This document shows positions 17,560 through 26,934 of a stretch of 64,000 bases of DNA, in pieces. The notes under the pieces were generated by a model. That model was given only the letters and a program-made list of their open reading frames with translations. It searched no databases and was not told the origin of the DNA. Source of the stretch: Limnohabitans sp. 2KL-1 (GTDB lineage Bacteria > Pseudomonadota > Gammaproteobacteria > Burkholderiales > Burkholderiaceae_C); the NCBI RefSeq assembly GCF_003063435.1, contig NZ_NESL01000001.1, forward strand, positions 310,001 to 374,000, written 5' to 3'. The position numbers were made by a program, and so were the translations under genes. How positions within the stretch are numbered: the stretch's first letter is position 1; every line of letters starts with the position of its first letter.

Positions 17560-20500
17560 TCAGGCCGCTGGCCTGAGCAGCTCAAGCAAACGGGCTGCGG
17601 GCGGGCGCCAGGTGGTGTCTGGCCTGTGGTTGGGGTGGGGGGCGTGCAGGGTGTCGCGTGGCATGTTGTGCTGTGTGTCATGCTGCACGTCATGTGTTGG
17701 GACGGCGGCTGTTTTGCGGCCCAGGTTTTCCAGCAAGGCGACGAGGGCGTCGAGCTGGGGTTCGATGTGGGCGTTGCGCGTCAGGTCATCGCGCAGCGCC
17801 GTGTTTTCATGCAGGGTGCCTGCGATGAAGTGGTTCGCGCCGTTGCGCAGCAAGAAGTCGTCGGTGGCACCGCCTTGGGTGGCGAGCACCGGGGTGGCGC
17901 AGGCCTGCGCTTCACAGGCGGGCAGGTTGAAGCCTTCGGCCCGGTAGGGCGTGACGTAGGCGTCGGCCAGGTTGTAGAGGGCGTTCAGCTGCCGCAGGTT
18001 GACCTGGGTGTCCATGACCCGGATGGCGTCCAGGGTGTCGGGCCGGTTCTGCCCGATGGCGTTGAGGTACTTCACCACTTGGCTGCGGGTCGAGTGGCCG
18101 GTGTAGGCCGTTTGGTCTTTGAGCAGCAGTTTCAGGTGCTTGTTTTGAAGCCGGGCCAGCGCAAAGGCCTTGACCAGCAAGTCGGTGCCTTTGTTCCAGA
18201 AATGCGCCCCCACATTGAGCAGCACCACGTCCTCGGGCTGGTAGTTCAGGGCCTGCCGCAGGCGCGAGATGTGTGCGCCACTCAGGGCTTTGAAATACGC
18301 CGGGTGCACGCCGTGCGGGATGACGTGCACCAGCTCGGCAGGCATGCCCCAGGCCACCAGCCGGTCTTTGCTCCAGTGGCTGGGGGTGTGGATCAGGCCC
18401 CCGCCACCGAAATACGCCGACAGTTCTGCGGGTCGGCGCAGGGCGTCGCTGAGCCCCAATTCGGTCACGGCATAAGTGAGGGTCGGGCAAGTGATGGCGG
18501 TGCGCAAGTCCAGCGGGGCCCATATGCGGTAGACCGCATCCACGGGGCCTTCTGCAGGAATTTGCTGGATCTTGGCGTTGTCGTCGGCCGACAGCCCGGA
18601 TTGCTGGATGCCGTGGTAGGGCGAGGCTTGGTCGGTGTGGACAAGGGACACGCCTTGCGCCAGCCAGGCCAGCATTTGGAACTGGTTGACCAACGCGTAG
18701 GAGTGGTGAATGCCGCGCCAGCCCTGCACCTGCAGCCGCATGGGCGGGGCGGGTGTGTGCTGTGTGGGGTGCGGGGTCTGTGCCGTGGGGGGATGAGCGG
18801 TTTTGAGGGGGGCTGGCGGCGTGGTCGGAACAGCTGCTGAAGCAGAGGCTGAAGCAGCGGCTAAAGAATGTGCCGGGGTGGCCTGGGTCGCCTCGTCGCG
18901 CACTTGTGCGGCGGTGGCGATCAGGGCGTCTTCGAGGTGGCGCACGAAGCGGGGGGTGTCAAACAGGGCGCAGGTCTCGCGCTGGGATTTCAGGCGGGTT
19001 TTCAGGGCTTGCAGCTGGCCGGGCTGGGTGGCCAGTTGCACGGCCAGGTCTTCGTATGCCTCTTCGCTGTCGGTGACCAGTTCGGGCAGGCCCACTGCGT
19101 GCAGCAAGCTGCCGGCCATGCGGCTGACCATGCTGGGGCCGGGGTGCGTCAGCACGGGCAGACCGGCCCACAAGGCGTCGCTGGCGGTGGTGCCTGCGCC
19201 GTAGGGGCTGGTGTCCAGAAACAGGTCGGCGCAGTGGTAGCGGGCCAGGTACTGTTCGGGCGCGATGCGTCCGGCAAACACCAGGCGTTCGGCACCGATG
19301 CCCTGGCTTTGGGCCTGCGCGGTCAGGTTCTCGCGTGCCTGCGGGTTGTCTTGCAGCACCCACAAAACACTGCCTGGGCTGCGCTGCAAGATGCGCATCC
19401 AGCGCGCCCACACCTCGGGCGTGAATTTGTAGTTGTTGTTGAAGGCGCAGAACACGAAGCCTTGTTCGGGCAGGCCACATTCGGCCCGGGTAGGCGGCGT
19501 GCCAATGGCGCGTTGGCGGTCGTTGGCTTGGTAGCTGGGCAGGTAGATGGGTTGTTCGGTGAAGTGCGGGCGCAGTTCAGGCGGCATCAAAAAGCGGTCG
19601 GTCAGGATGAAGTCGACCCCCGGTATGGCGCTGCTGCCCATGTAACCCAGATAGCTGGCCTGCACGGGGGCCGGTCGGTAGGCCATGACGCCGTAGCGCG
19701 ACCCAGCGGTCAGGCCGGTCAGGTCGATCAGCACGTCGATTTCGAGTTCGCGGATGCGCTGCGCCGCCTGGGCATCGCTCAGGGCATGCAGCGGCACATG
19801 GTGGTCAAAGGCTTTGAGCACGCGTTGGCGCATGGCCGTGGGGGTGGGGTCGCTGTAGTCGAGGCCGAAAACCTCCACACGCTGCCGGTCGTGCAGTTCC
19901 AGCACTTCGGCCATCAGGATGCTGACGGCGTGGTGTTTGAAGTCGCCCGAAAAATAGCCGATGCGCAGGCGCGGGTGCGACCAGTGGGGGGCCGGTGGCA
20001 GGGCCTGGATGTCGGTGGGCAGTTTGCGCTGAATGAAGCGTTGTGCCGACAGGCGCTGGCGTTCGGGCTCGGGCAGTTCGGCCATGCCCATGAAGGGGCC
20101 GATGTCCAGGGCCACGTCTTCGCCCGGGCGGGCTTGTCGCAGCCAGTCCGGTGTGCTGGGCCAGCGGCATTGGCGGCGGCGCAGGCCGATGTAGTGTTGC
20201 ACCACGTCGGGCTGCCGGGGGTTCAGTTGCAGGCTGAGTGCCAGGTGCTGTTCGGCCTCGGGCAGGTTTTTGCGGTTTTCTTGCAGGCGGCCCAGGTGGT
20301 TGAGCAGCATGCAGCGGCCCTCTGCGGGCAAGTGGTCGCGCAGGGCGTTTTGCCAGGTGGCCAGGGCTTGTGTGTGCTTGCCCTGGCTTTCCAGCAGCAG
20401 GCCCAGGTTGACGGCCGCCTGGTACAGCATCGGGTTGAGGGCGTGGGCTTTTTCGTAAGCCCGGCGGGCGCTGTGTTTGTCGCTGCTTTTGAGCAGCATG

Positions 20501-20640
20501 GCGTGGTTGAAATGGATGGCGGCAGAGGCTGTGTTCTCGCCATATTGGGCCAACCAGTCGCGGTACAACGCGGCGGCTTGCGTTGTTTCACCTGCGGTTT
20601 GCAAGGGCTCGGCCTGGCGGATCAGGTCTGCTGGGGTCAT
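17560..20640 (-). CDS. TPR-GT41 (SPINDLY/OGT-like)-GT4 glycosyltransferase fusion
   Basis: This 1026-residue protein carries TPR repeats (about 1-170) and then a GT41 catalytic region (about 200-575) with RIGYFSGDFKHHAV, DLTGLTAGSR, PAPVQASYLGYMG and DTSPYGAGTT motifs typical of O-GlcNAc-transferase-like enzymes. An Ala/Pro-rich linker (about 580-633) leads to a second, GT4-type glycosyltransferase domain (about 634-960) with a YRAEGFNLPACEAQACATPV nucleotide-sugar site. GT41 enzymes of bacteria often glycosylate adhesins or flagellin in the cytoplasm. The gene converges on the giant adhesin with only 31 bp between stop codons, so the adhesins are the obvious candidate substrates; this is inference. 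Upstream (20641-20777) is AT-rich and probably holds the promoter. Confidence 0.85.
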   Translation of the reverse strand: MTPADLIRQAEPLQTAGETTQAAALYRDWLAQYGENTASAAIHFNHAMLLKSSDKHSARRAYEKAHALNPMLYQAAVNLGLLLESQGKHTQALATWQNALRDHLPAEGRCMLLNHLGRLQENRKNLPEAEQHLALSLQLNPRQPDVVQHYIGLRRRQCRWPSTPDWLRQARPGEDVALDIGPFMGMAELPEPERQRLSAQRFIQRKLPTDIQALPPAPHWSHPRLRIGYFSGDFKHHAVSILMAEVLELHDRQRVEVFGLDYSDPTPTAMRQRVLKAFDHHVPLHALSDAQAAQRIRELEIDVLIDLTGLTAGSRYGVMAYRPAPVQASYLGYMGSSAIPGVDFILTDRFLMPPELRPHFTEQPIYLPSYQANDRQRAIGTPPTRAECGLPEQGFVFCAFNNNYKFTPEVWARWMRILQRSPGSVLWVLQDNPQARENLTAQAQSQGIGAERLVFAGRIAPEQYLARYHCADLFLDTSPYGAGTTASDALWAGLPVLTHPGPSMVSRMAGSLLHAVGLPELVTDSEEAYEDLAVQLATQPGQLQALKTRLKSQRETCALFDTPRFVRHLEDALIATAAQVRDEATQATPAHSLAAASASASAAVPTTPPAPLKTAHPPTAQTPHPTQHTPAPPMRLQVQGWRGIHHSYALVNQFQMLAWLAQGVSLVHTDQASPYHGIQQSGLSADDNAKIQQIPAEGPVDAVYRIWAPLDLRTAITCPTLTYAVTELGLSDALRRPAELSAYFGGGGLIHTPSHWSKDRLVAWGMPAELVHVIPHGVHPAYFKALSGAHISRLRQALNYQPEDVVLLNVGAHFWNKGTDLLVKAFALARLQNKHLKLLLKDQTAYTGHSTRSQVVKYLNAIGQNRPDTLDAIRVMDTQVNLRQLNALYNLADAYVTPYRAEGFNLPACEAQACATPVLATQGGATDDFLLRNGANHFIAGTLHENTALRDDLTRNAHIEPQLDALVALLENLGRKTAAVPTHDVQHDTQHNMPRDTLHAPHPNHRPDTTWRPPAARLLELLRPAA

Positions 20641-20777
20641 GGTGTGTTGCCGCGCCGACGGCAGATGTTGATTGATGTTGGTATTTTAGTAGTACATAAA
20701 TATCCAATTGAATCTTTAAAGGGTATGGCCTTGGGGCGTCCCGACGTGGGGTTGAGGGCGTGGTGCGCCCCGGTGGC

Positions 20778-22310
20778 TCACTGTTCCTTGAGCACCCGCC
20801 GGTACTGGATGGCCTCTGCCACATGGGTTGCCGCGATGGTGTCGCTGCCCGCCAGGTCAGCGATGGTGCGGGCGACTTTCAGGCTGCGGTGCACGCTGCG
20901 CCCGCTCCAGCCGAGTTGTGTGGCGGCTTTTTGCAGCAAGGCGGTGGCGCTGGCGTCCAGTCTTGCTTGGGTGTCGATGGCCTGGCCTTGCAACTCGGCA
21001 TTGGCGCAGCCTTGCCGGGCCAGGGCCCGTTCACGGGCGGCCAGGCTTCGGGCTGCGATGGCTTCGGTGCCTTCACCGGGCGGTGCATTGAGCAGGTCCT
21101 GTGCAGGCAGACTGAGCACTTCGATGTGCAGATCGATCCGGTCGAGCAGGGGGCCACTGAGCTTGCTCTGGTAGCGGCTGACCTGGTCGGGCGAGCAGCG
21201 GCAGGCCCGGGTGGCACTGCCCAGATAGCCGCAGGGGCAGGGGTTCATGGCCGCGATCAACTGAAACCGCGCCGGAAATTCGGCCCGCCGCGCTGCGCGG
21301 GCGATGGTGATGCTGCCGGTCTCAAGCGGTTCGCGCAGGGCTTCGAGTGCCGCCCTCGGGAATTCGGGCAGTTCGTCCAAAAAGAGCACACCGTGGTGGG
21401 CCAGTGAGATTTCGCCCGGCCGGGGTGGCGAGCCGCCACCGACCAGCGCGACCGCACTGGCCGAGTGGTGCGGCTGGCCCGTGGGGCGCTGCCCCCAACG
21501 GTCCAGATCAAAGCGCCCGGCCAGGCTGGCCATGGCGGCCGATTCCAGGGCATCTTCGATCGACATGGGCGGCAGCAAACCGGCAAAGCGCTGCGCCAGC
21601 ATGGACTTGCCCGAGCCCGGCGGGCCGACCATGAGCAGCGAGTGGCCACCGGCAGCAGCGATCTCCAGCACCCGTTTCACGCCCACCTGGCCTTTCACAT
21701 CGGCCAGGTTGGCGTAACGCGGCGGCAAGCTGGGCGTGGTCGGGGCCATGCGCGCCCAGCCGTCGCCGGGTTCAGGCGGTGGCTCGCTGGAGGGCGGCAG
21801 AAACTGCTGCACCACATCCAGCAAGTGCCTGGCCCGAAAGACCTCGGCGTCCGGCACCAAAGCGGCTTCTTCGGCACTGCCCGGCGGCAGCACCAGCCGG
21901 GTGCGCACCTGTTGCTGGCGCAGCACCAGGCTCATGGCCAGTGCGCCGCGCACGGGCCGCAACTCGCCCGACAGCGACAGCTCGCCCGCGAATTCATAGC
22001 CTTCCAGCTTGCTGGCATCGACCTGCCCGCTGGCGGCCAGGATGCCCAGCGCAATCGGCAAGTCCAGCCGCCCCGAGTCTTTGGGCAAGTCGGCCGGGGC
22101 CAGATTGACCGTGATGCGTTTGTTGTGGGGAAACTCAAGCCCGCTGTTTTGCAGGGCCGAGCGCACGCGCTCGCGAGCTTCCTTGACCTCCACGTCGGCC
22201 AGCCCCACCAGCGTGAAGCTGGGCAGGCCGTTGGCCAGATGCACCTCGACGGTGACGGCCGGCGCTTGCAGGCCGACCAAGGCGCGGCTGCGCACCAAAC
22301 TGAGACTCAT
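20778..22310 (-). CDS. comM: ComM/YifB-family Mg-chelatase-like AAA+ ATPase
   Basis: The 510-residue product begins MSLSLVRSRALVGLQA, the usual start of this family. It has the N-terminal ChlI-like fold (about 1-165), then the AAA+ core with Walker A GPPGSGKS, a GVLFLDELPEF Walker B and the NPCPCGYLG zinc-site region. ComM is a DNA helicase that promotes branch migration when transforming single strands are integrated. The start at 22310 was chosen over a longer frame to 22370 because GGGAGAGG lies just upstream and homologues start here. It is divergent from the nitrogen operon. Confidence 0.92.
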   Translation of the reverse strand: MSLSLVRSRALVGLQAPAVTVEVHLANGLPSFTLVGLADVEVKEARERVRSALQNSGLEFPHNKRITVNLAPADLPKDSGRLDLPIALGILAASGQVDASKLEGYEFAGELSLSGELRPVRGALAMSLVLRQQQVRTRLVLPPGSAEEAALVPDAEVFRARHLLDVVQQFLPPSSEPPPEPGDGWARMAPTTPSLPPRYANLADVKGQVGVKRVLEIAAAGGHSLLMVGPPGSGKSMLAQRFAGLLPPMSIEDALESAAMASLAGRFDLDRWGQRPTGQPHHSASAVALVGGGSPPRPGEISLAHHGVLFLDELPEFPRAALEALREPLETGSITIARAARRAEFPARFQLIAAMNPCPCGYLGSATRACRCSPDQVSRYQSKLSGPLLDRIDLHIEVLSLPAQDLLNAPPGEGTEAIAARSLAARERALARQGCANAELQGQAIDTQARLDASATALLQKAATQLGWSGRSVHRSLKVARTIADLAGSDTIAATHVAEAIQYRRVLKEQ

Positions 22311-22390
22311 ATCCTCTCCCTGCCCCATGCTGGTGCATGGTGTGTGTTCTGGTGCGCAGTCGCTGCGCAACGAACTTGTTGGAATGTGAT

Positions 22391-22468
22391 TGCACCACGC
22401 ACAGAGCAGAAAAGCACTGGGAAATGCCCGGGTGCCGTGCGTTCAAACAGGTTGGCACGCTATCTGCA
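22391..22468 (+). promoter_or_regulatory. Sigma-54 (-24/-12) promoter of the porin-glnK-amtB operon
   Basis: TTGGCACG-N4-CTGCA at 22452-22468 matches the RpoN consensus TGGCACG-N4-TTGC with one mismatch. The invariant GG (22454-22455) and GC (22466-22467) are separated by the required 10 nt. Transcription would start near 22479, 29 nt before the porin ATG. An NtrC-like half-site TGCACCA lies at 22391-22397, with an inverted TGGTGCA at 22331-22337; these are less certain. Confidence 0.75.
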
Positions 22469-22507
22469 TAAGGAGCTTGTCTTTTCTTCACTTTATTGGA
22501 GTTCCTC

Positions 22508-23257
22508 ATGAAAAAAATCCTCGTTCCTTCCCTGCTGGCTCTGGCATTGGGCTCTGTGAGTGGTTTTGCGCAAGCTCAAACGGCAGCGCCCGAAAGCAGC
22601 CTGTCTTTCAACGTGGGGGCCACCAGTGACTACCGTTACCGTGGCATTTCCCAGTCGCGCCTGCAGCCTGCCGTGCAAGGCGGCGTGGACTACGCGGACA
22701 AGAGCGGTTTTTATGTCGGTGCTTGGGGCTCCAGCATCAAGTGGGTCAAAGACGCTGGCGGCGACACCAACGTGGAGTTGGATCTGTATGCCGGCTACAA
22801 AGGCGCCGTGGGCGATGTGTCGTACGACGTGGGTTTCCTGCGTTATCAATACTCGGGCAACAAACTGGCGCTGGTTCCCGACTACGCCAACGCCAACACC
22901 AATGAAATTTATGCGGCGGGCACCGTGGGCCCTGTCACCTTGAAGTACTCGCACGCCGTATCCAACATCTTCAGCTTCATCGACAGCAAAAACAGTTACT
23001 ACGTGGACCTGAGCGGCACGTTTGATCTGGGCAACGGCTTCAGCCTGGTGCCGCATGTGGGTTACCAGTCCGTGAAAAACAGCAGCACTTGGTCGTACAC
23101 CGATTACGCGCTGACTTTGGGCAAGGACCTGGGCAATGGTTTGTCGGCCACAGCTGCTGTGATCGGCACCGATGCGGACAAAGCCCTGTACGTCACACCC
23201 GCTGGCAAATTCACCGGCAAGACCGGCCTGGTCGTCGGCCTGAAATACGCCTTCTGA
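22508..23257 (+). CDS. TorF-family putative outer-membrane porin
   Basis: The protein has 249 residues and a clear signal peptide (MKKILVPSLLALALG, cleavage after AQA near residue 22). The rest is a beta-barrel of alternating aromatic strands ending in a C-terminal Phe (LKYAF), as in outer-membrane proteins. The N-terminal SLSFNVGATSDYRYRGISQS motif marks the conserved Gcw-chp/TorF family. The ATG at 22508 has GGAG 6 nt upstream. Only 28 bp separate it from glnK and it lies directly behind the sigma-54 promoter. It may pass ammonium or small nitrogen compounds across the outer membrane; that substrate is inferred from context. Confidence 0.87.
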   Translation: MKKILVPSLLALALGSVSGFAQAQTAAPESSLSFNVGATSDYRYRGISQSRLQPAVQGGVDYADKSGFYVGAWGSSIKWVKDAGGDTNVELDLYAGYKGAVGDVSYDVGFLRYQYSGNKLALVPDYANANTNEIYAAGTVGPVTLKYSHAVSNIFSFIDSKNSYYVDLSGTFDLGNGFSLVPHVGYQSVKNSSTWSYTDYALTLGKDLGNGLSATAAVIGTDADKALYVTPAGKFTGKTGLVVGLKYAF

Positions 23258-23276
23258 TTTTTGCATCACCAACTAA

Positions 23277-23624
<348 letters not shown>

Positions 23625-23649
23625 CCCAGAAAAGAAAGAGAGTCAAACC

Positions 23650-25185
23650 ATGAAAAAACTACTCGCAACCCTGGCCTTGGGCCTGAGTTTGGGTCTGGGT
23701 GTGTTCGGTACGGCTTCGGTCGCCACCGCGCAAACTGCACCCGCTGCCGTGACGGCACCTGCTGCTGAAGCCAAACCGGCCGATGCAGCTGCCGCCCCTG
23801 CCGCTCCAGCGGCTGCAGCACCCGCTGCTGCCGAAGCCGCCCCGGTGCCCGTGCCCAACAAGGCCGACACCGGCTGGATGATGCTGTCCACCATTTTGGT
23901 GATCTTGATGGTCATTCCGGGCCTGGCGCTGTTCTACGGCGGTCTGGTGCGCAGCAAAAACATGCTGTCGGTGCTGATGCAAGTCGTGGTCACCTTCTCG
24001 ATGATCACCGTGCTGTGGTTCATCTACGGTTACAGCCTGGCGTTCACCGAAGGCAATGCCTTCATCGGTGGTTTTGACCGCCTGTTCATGAAGGGCATCT
24101 GGGACAACGTCGCGGGCACTTTTGCCAACGCGGCCACCTTCAGCAAGGGCGTTTACATCCCCGAGATCTCTTTCGCAGCCTTCCAGGCCACGTTCGCAGG
24201 CATCACTTGCGCACTGATCGTTGGTGCCTTTGCCGAGCGCATCAAGTTCTCTGCGGTGCTCGCTTTCATGGTGCTGTGGTTCACCTTCAGCTACCTGCCT
24301 GTGGCGCACATGGTCTGGTTCTGGATGGGTCCTGACGCTTACGCTTCCAAAGAAGTCGTGGACGAAATGACCAGCAAGGCCGGTCTGCTGTGGCAGTGGG
24401 GCGCGCTGGACTTCGCTGGCGGTACCGTGGTGCACATCAACGCCGCAGTCGCAGGCTTGGTCGGTGCCTTCATGGTCGGCAAGCGTGTGGGTTATGGCCG
24501 TGAATCCATGGCCCCTCACAGCCTGACGCTGACCATGGTCGGTGCCTCTTTGCTGTGGGTGGGTTGGTTCGGTTTCAACGCCGGCTCGGCTCTGGAAGCC
24601 AACGGTTTCGCAGCTCTCGCCTTCATCAACACCTTGATCGCCACAGCCGGTGCCGTGTTGGCCTGGTGTGTGGGTGAGGCGCTGATGCGCGGCAAAGCCT
24701 CCATGTTGGGTGCTGCTTCCGGTGCAGTGGCCGGTCTGGTGGCCATCACGCCAGCGGCTGGCAACGTGGGTCTGGGCGGTGCTTTGATCATCGGCTTCAT
24801 CGGTGGCTTCGCTTGCCTGTGGGGTGTCAATGGTCTGAAGAAGATGCTGGGTGCAGACGACTCGCTGGATGTGTTCGGTGTGCACGGTGTGGGCGGTATC
24901 GTCGGTGCCCTGCTGACCGGTGTGTTCAACTCGCCCGCCCTGGGTGGCCCCAGCGCCGTGGGTGACTGGGTCACCGTGGCCATGGTCACGCCAGACGCTT
25001 ACTCCATCGCCGCTCAGGTCTGGACACAAGCCAAAGCTGTGCTGCTGACCATCGTCTGGTCGGGCGTGGTCTCGGTGGTCGCCTTCAAGATCGTTGACCT
25101 GACCATTGGTCTGCGTGTCACCGAAGAAGAAGAGCGCGAAGGTCTGGACATCTCCTCGCACGGCGAGTCGGCTTACCACGGCTAA
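23650..25185 (+). CDS. amtB: Ammonium transporter AmtB
   Basis: The product has 511 residues with a signal peptide (about 1-27) and an Ala/Pro-rich linker (about 28-75). About eleven membrane segments follow, starting at DTGWMMLSTILVILM. Conserved AmtB features include the FYGGLVRSKN motif, GGTVVHINAAVAGLVG with the first pore histidine, and DVFGVHGVGGIVGALLTGVF with the second. It conducts ammonium into the cell and is gated by GlnK. The ATG at 23650 was chosen over an upstream non-ATG start because it gives a proper signal peptide; it lies 25 bp after glnK. The long Ala/Pro extension is a common betaproteobacterial variant. Confidence 0.95.
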   Translation: MKKLLATLALGLSLGLGVFGTASVATAQTAPAAVTAPAAEAKPADAAAAPAAPAAAAPAAAEAAPVPVPNKADTGWMMLSTILVILMVIPGLALFYGGLVRSKNMLSVLMQVVVTFSMITVLWFIYGYSLAFTEGNAFIGGFDRLFMKGIWDNVAGTFANAATFSKGVYIPEISFAAFQATFAGITCALIVGAFAERIKFSAVLAFMVLWFTFSYLPVAHMVWFWMGPDAYASKEVVDEMTSKAGLLWQWGALDFAGGTVVHINAAVAGLVGAFMVGKRVGYGRESMAPHSLTLTMVGASLLWVGWFGFNAGSALEANGFAALAFINTLIATAGAVLAWCVGEALMRGKASMLGAASGAVAGLVAITPAAGNVGLGGALIIGFIGGFACLWGVNGLKKMLGADDSLDVFGVHGVGGIVGALLTGVFNSPALGGPSAVGDWVTVAMVTPDAYSIAAQVWTQAKAVLLTIVWSGVVSVVAFKIVDLTIGLRVTEEEEREGLDISSHGESAYHG

Positions 25186-25210
25186 AGCCGGTCAAGGCAA
25201 ACCTCATGGC

Positions 25211-25277
25211 AAAGGGTGGCGCAAGCCACCCTTTGTTCACCTTGTCTTCAGCCCGCAGTGCTTCGGCCCTGCGGGCT
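25211..25277 (+). terminator. Two hairpins between convergent amtB and LysR genes
   Basis: AAAGGGTGGC-GCAA-GCCACCCTTT (25211-25234) is a perfect 10-bp stem with a GCAA tetraloop and a T-containing tail. AGCCCGCAG/CTGCGGGCT (25250-25277) is a 9-bp stem followed by GTTTCTTT. The first likely ends the amtB transcript; the pair could also act on leftward transcription from the LysR gene. Confidence 0.75.
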
Positions 25278-25294
25278 GTTTCTTTGGAGCTGCG

Positions 25295-26173
25295 CTATTT
25301 GACCTTGGGCAGCATCTGCCGGAAGGCTTGCAAAACGGGGGACTGGTCGGATGACCGCCAGACGGCTTCGGTGGCCACCAGAGGTTTGTCGCCGCGCAGG
25401 GGTCGGTAGACCACACCTTGGCGTTGCAGGGCCTTCACACAGGCGGGCACCAGTGCCACGCCCAGCCCGCCGCTGACCATGCTGACGATGGTGTGCATCT
25501 GGCGGGCTGTGAAAATTTGCGGGCTGAACCCGTGCTTCATGCAAGTGGCCACGATGGCGTCGAACATCATCGGGCCGTTGTGCCGCTCAAACCCCAAAAA
25601 CTGCTCTTGCGCCAGCTTGCCCAAAGGTACTGTGGCCTGCGCGGCGGCCGGGTGGTGTTCCGGCAAGGCCACCACCAGCGGCTCGTGCATCACCAGTTGC
25701 GCGTCCAGCGTGGCGGGCAGGTCCGAGGTCTGGAACACCAGGCCCAGGTCGATGCGCCCGCTTTCCACGTCGTGGATCAGCTGGTCGGTCGTGCCTTCGA
25801 GCAGCGACACCTTGACCCGGGGGTAATCCTGCGTGAAGCGCCGCAGCAGCGGTGGCAAAAACGAATAGGCGGGCAGGCTGATGAAGCCGATCGTCAGCGA
25901 GCCCATCAGGCCCTGGGCGGCTTCTTGTGCGCGGCGGCGCATCAGGTCGGCCGAGGCCAGCACCGCATAGGCGTCTTGCAGGGCTTCTGCGCCGGCCGGG
26001 GTCAGGGCAATGCGGCGCGAGGTGCGTTCGAGCAGGCGCACGCCCAATTCGTCTTCGAGCTCCTTGATGGCGAGGCTGACCGGGGGTTGGGTGAGGTGCA
26101 GGCGTTGGGCGGCGCGGCCGAAGTGGAGTTCTTCGGCCACGGCGACAAAACACCGGAGGTGGCGCATGTCCAT
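25295..26173 (-). CDS. LysR-family transcriptional regulator
   Basis: This 292-residue protein starts MDMRHLRCFVAVAEELHFGRAAQRLH, the classic LysR winged-helix N-terminus, with a C-terminal periplasmic-binding-protein-like effector domain. The sequence resembles the BenM/CatM/CbbR group that senses aromatic or organic acids. The start at 26173 was preferred to a longer frame reaching 26302. It is divergent from the PPC-SDR-thiolase-ligase-TRAP operon across 146 bp and most likely controls that operon; this is inferred from position. Confidence 0.9.
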   Translation of the reverse strand: MDMRHLRCFVAVAEELHFGRAAQRLHLTQPPVSLAIKELEDELGVRLLERTSRRIALTPAGAEALQDAYAVLASADLMRRRAQEAAQGLMGSLTIGFISLPAYSFLPPLLRRFTQDYPRVKVSLLEGTTDQLIHDVESGRIDLGLVFQTSDLPATLDAQLVMHEPLVVALPEHHPAAAQATVPLGKLAQEQFLGFERHNGPMMFDAIVATCMKHGFSPQIFTARQMHTIVSMVSGGLGVALVPACVKALQRQGVVYRPLRGDKPLVATEAVWRSSDQSPVLQAFRQMLPKVK

Positions 26174-26319
26174 TGATATATTTTGCAAATTGATCGATCT
26201 GGAAAGTAAATTTACCAAAAACAAAGCAGACCCTGCAATTGGTCTCAAAATACAAATCCAAAGCGACCCGCCGAGGTCGATAAAAGAACAGATGGCCCGC
26301 ACGGGTCAGGAGACAAGAC
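26174..26319. promoter_or_regulatory. Divergent promoter region, LysR gene / PPC operon
   Basis: The 146-bp gap is AT-rich near the LysR start, in contrast with the surrounding genes. It contains a small dyad ATTT-TGC-AAAT (about 26180-26190) and GATCGATC (about 26193-26200), compatible with LysR operator half-sites. AGGAGA at 26308-26313 is the ribosome binding site of the rightward gene. Confidence 0.45.
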
Positions 26320-26934
26320 ATGGCAGTTGTTGCACCGGGTGGCATCCCGGCGCCATCCTTTGAGCGGCCCCGTACCCTGGTTCACCCCGGGCCCCGCGCT
26401 GACGTGCGTCTGGCGCATGTGGCGGCGCAGGGTGCACGGCAGATTCGGTTGTCCTTGCCGCAAGGCACTTGCCTGCACGAAGGCCTGACACAGGCCCTGG
26501 CCGCAGCGGGCGTGCAGTCCGCCGCCATGGCGCTCATGGGCGGTGATCTGGCCGAAGTGGCTTATTGCCTGCCCATTCCCGACCCCGAGGGCCAGCTCAT
26601 GGCCACCTATGGCGAGCCGAAGGTGTTGCGCGGGGCCAGTTTGCTGCGCGGCAGCGCCACCTTGGGGCAGGACGATCAGGGTGCGCCCGTGATCCATTGC
26701 CATGCCAGTTTTGCCGATGCAGATGGCGGCGTGCGCGGTGGCCATGTGCTGACCCCGCACACGGTGGTGGGCCAGCGGCCGGTCACGGTGCTGGTGTCTG
26801 TGCTGGGTGGTGTGGCGCTGCGTTTGGGTTTTGACGATGAAACCCGCCTGAACATGCTCAAACCGCATGCCGTGAAGTCCGAGACCGCGAAGTTCGAGAC
26901 CGTCACCACCACCGCAGGAGCGCACCATGGCTGA
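26320..26934 (+). CDS. PPC (DUF296)-domain protein, complete metal motif
   Basis: The 204-residue protein contains a PPC/DUF296 domain (about 45-175), the fold found in plant AT-hook proteins and in stand-alone bacterial proteins of unknown function. The conserved histidine cluster is intact: HCHASFAD followed by GGVRGGHV, which binds a metal in solved family members. It lacks an AT-hook and a signal peptide, so it is probably a small cytoplasmic multimer. Its 3' end overlaps the next PPC gene by 8 bp, implying translational coupling. As first gene of a CoA-pathway operon it may be an enzyme or a sensor for the substrate; no function is assigned. Confidence 0.75.
   Translation: MAVVAPGGIPAPSFERPRTLVHPGPRADVRLAHVAAQGARQIRLSLPQGTCLHEGLTQALAAAGVQSAAMALMGGDLAEVAYCLPIPDPEGQLMATYGEPKVLRGASLLRGSATLGQDDQGAPVIHCHASFADADGGVRGGHVLTPHTVVGQRPVTVLVSVLGGVALRLGFDDETRLNMLKPHAVKSETAKFETVTTTAGAHHG

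Noticed and set aside
18868..21174. 768-codon plus-strand open frame
   Set aside because: It runs antisense to the glycosyltransferase and comM genes and crosses their boundary. Its product has no domain features and mirrors the GC-rich third positions of the real genes.
23659..25179. 506-codon minus-strand open frame
   Set aside because: Antisense to amtB over its whole length; the His/Gln-rich product is a codon-shadow artefact.
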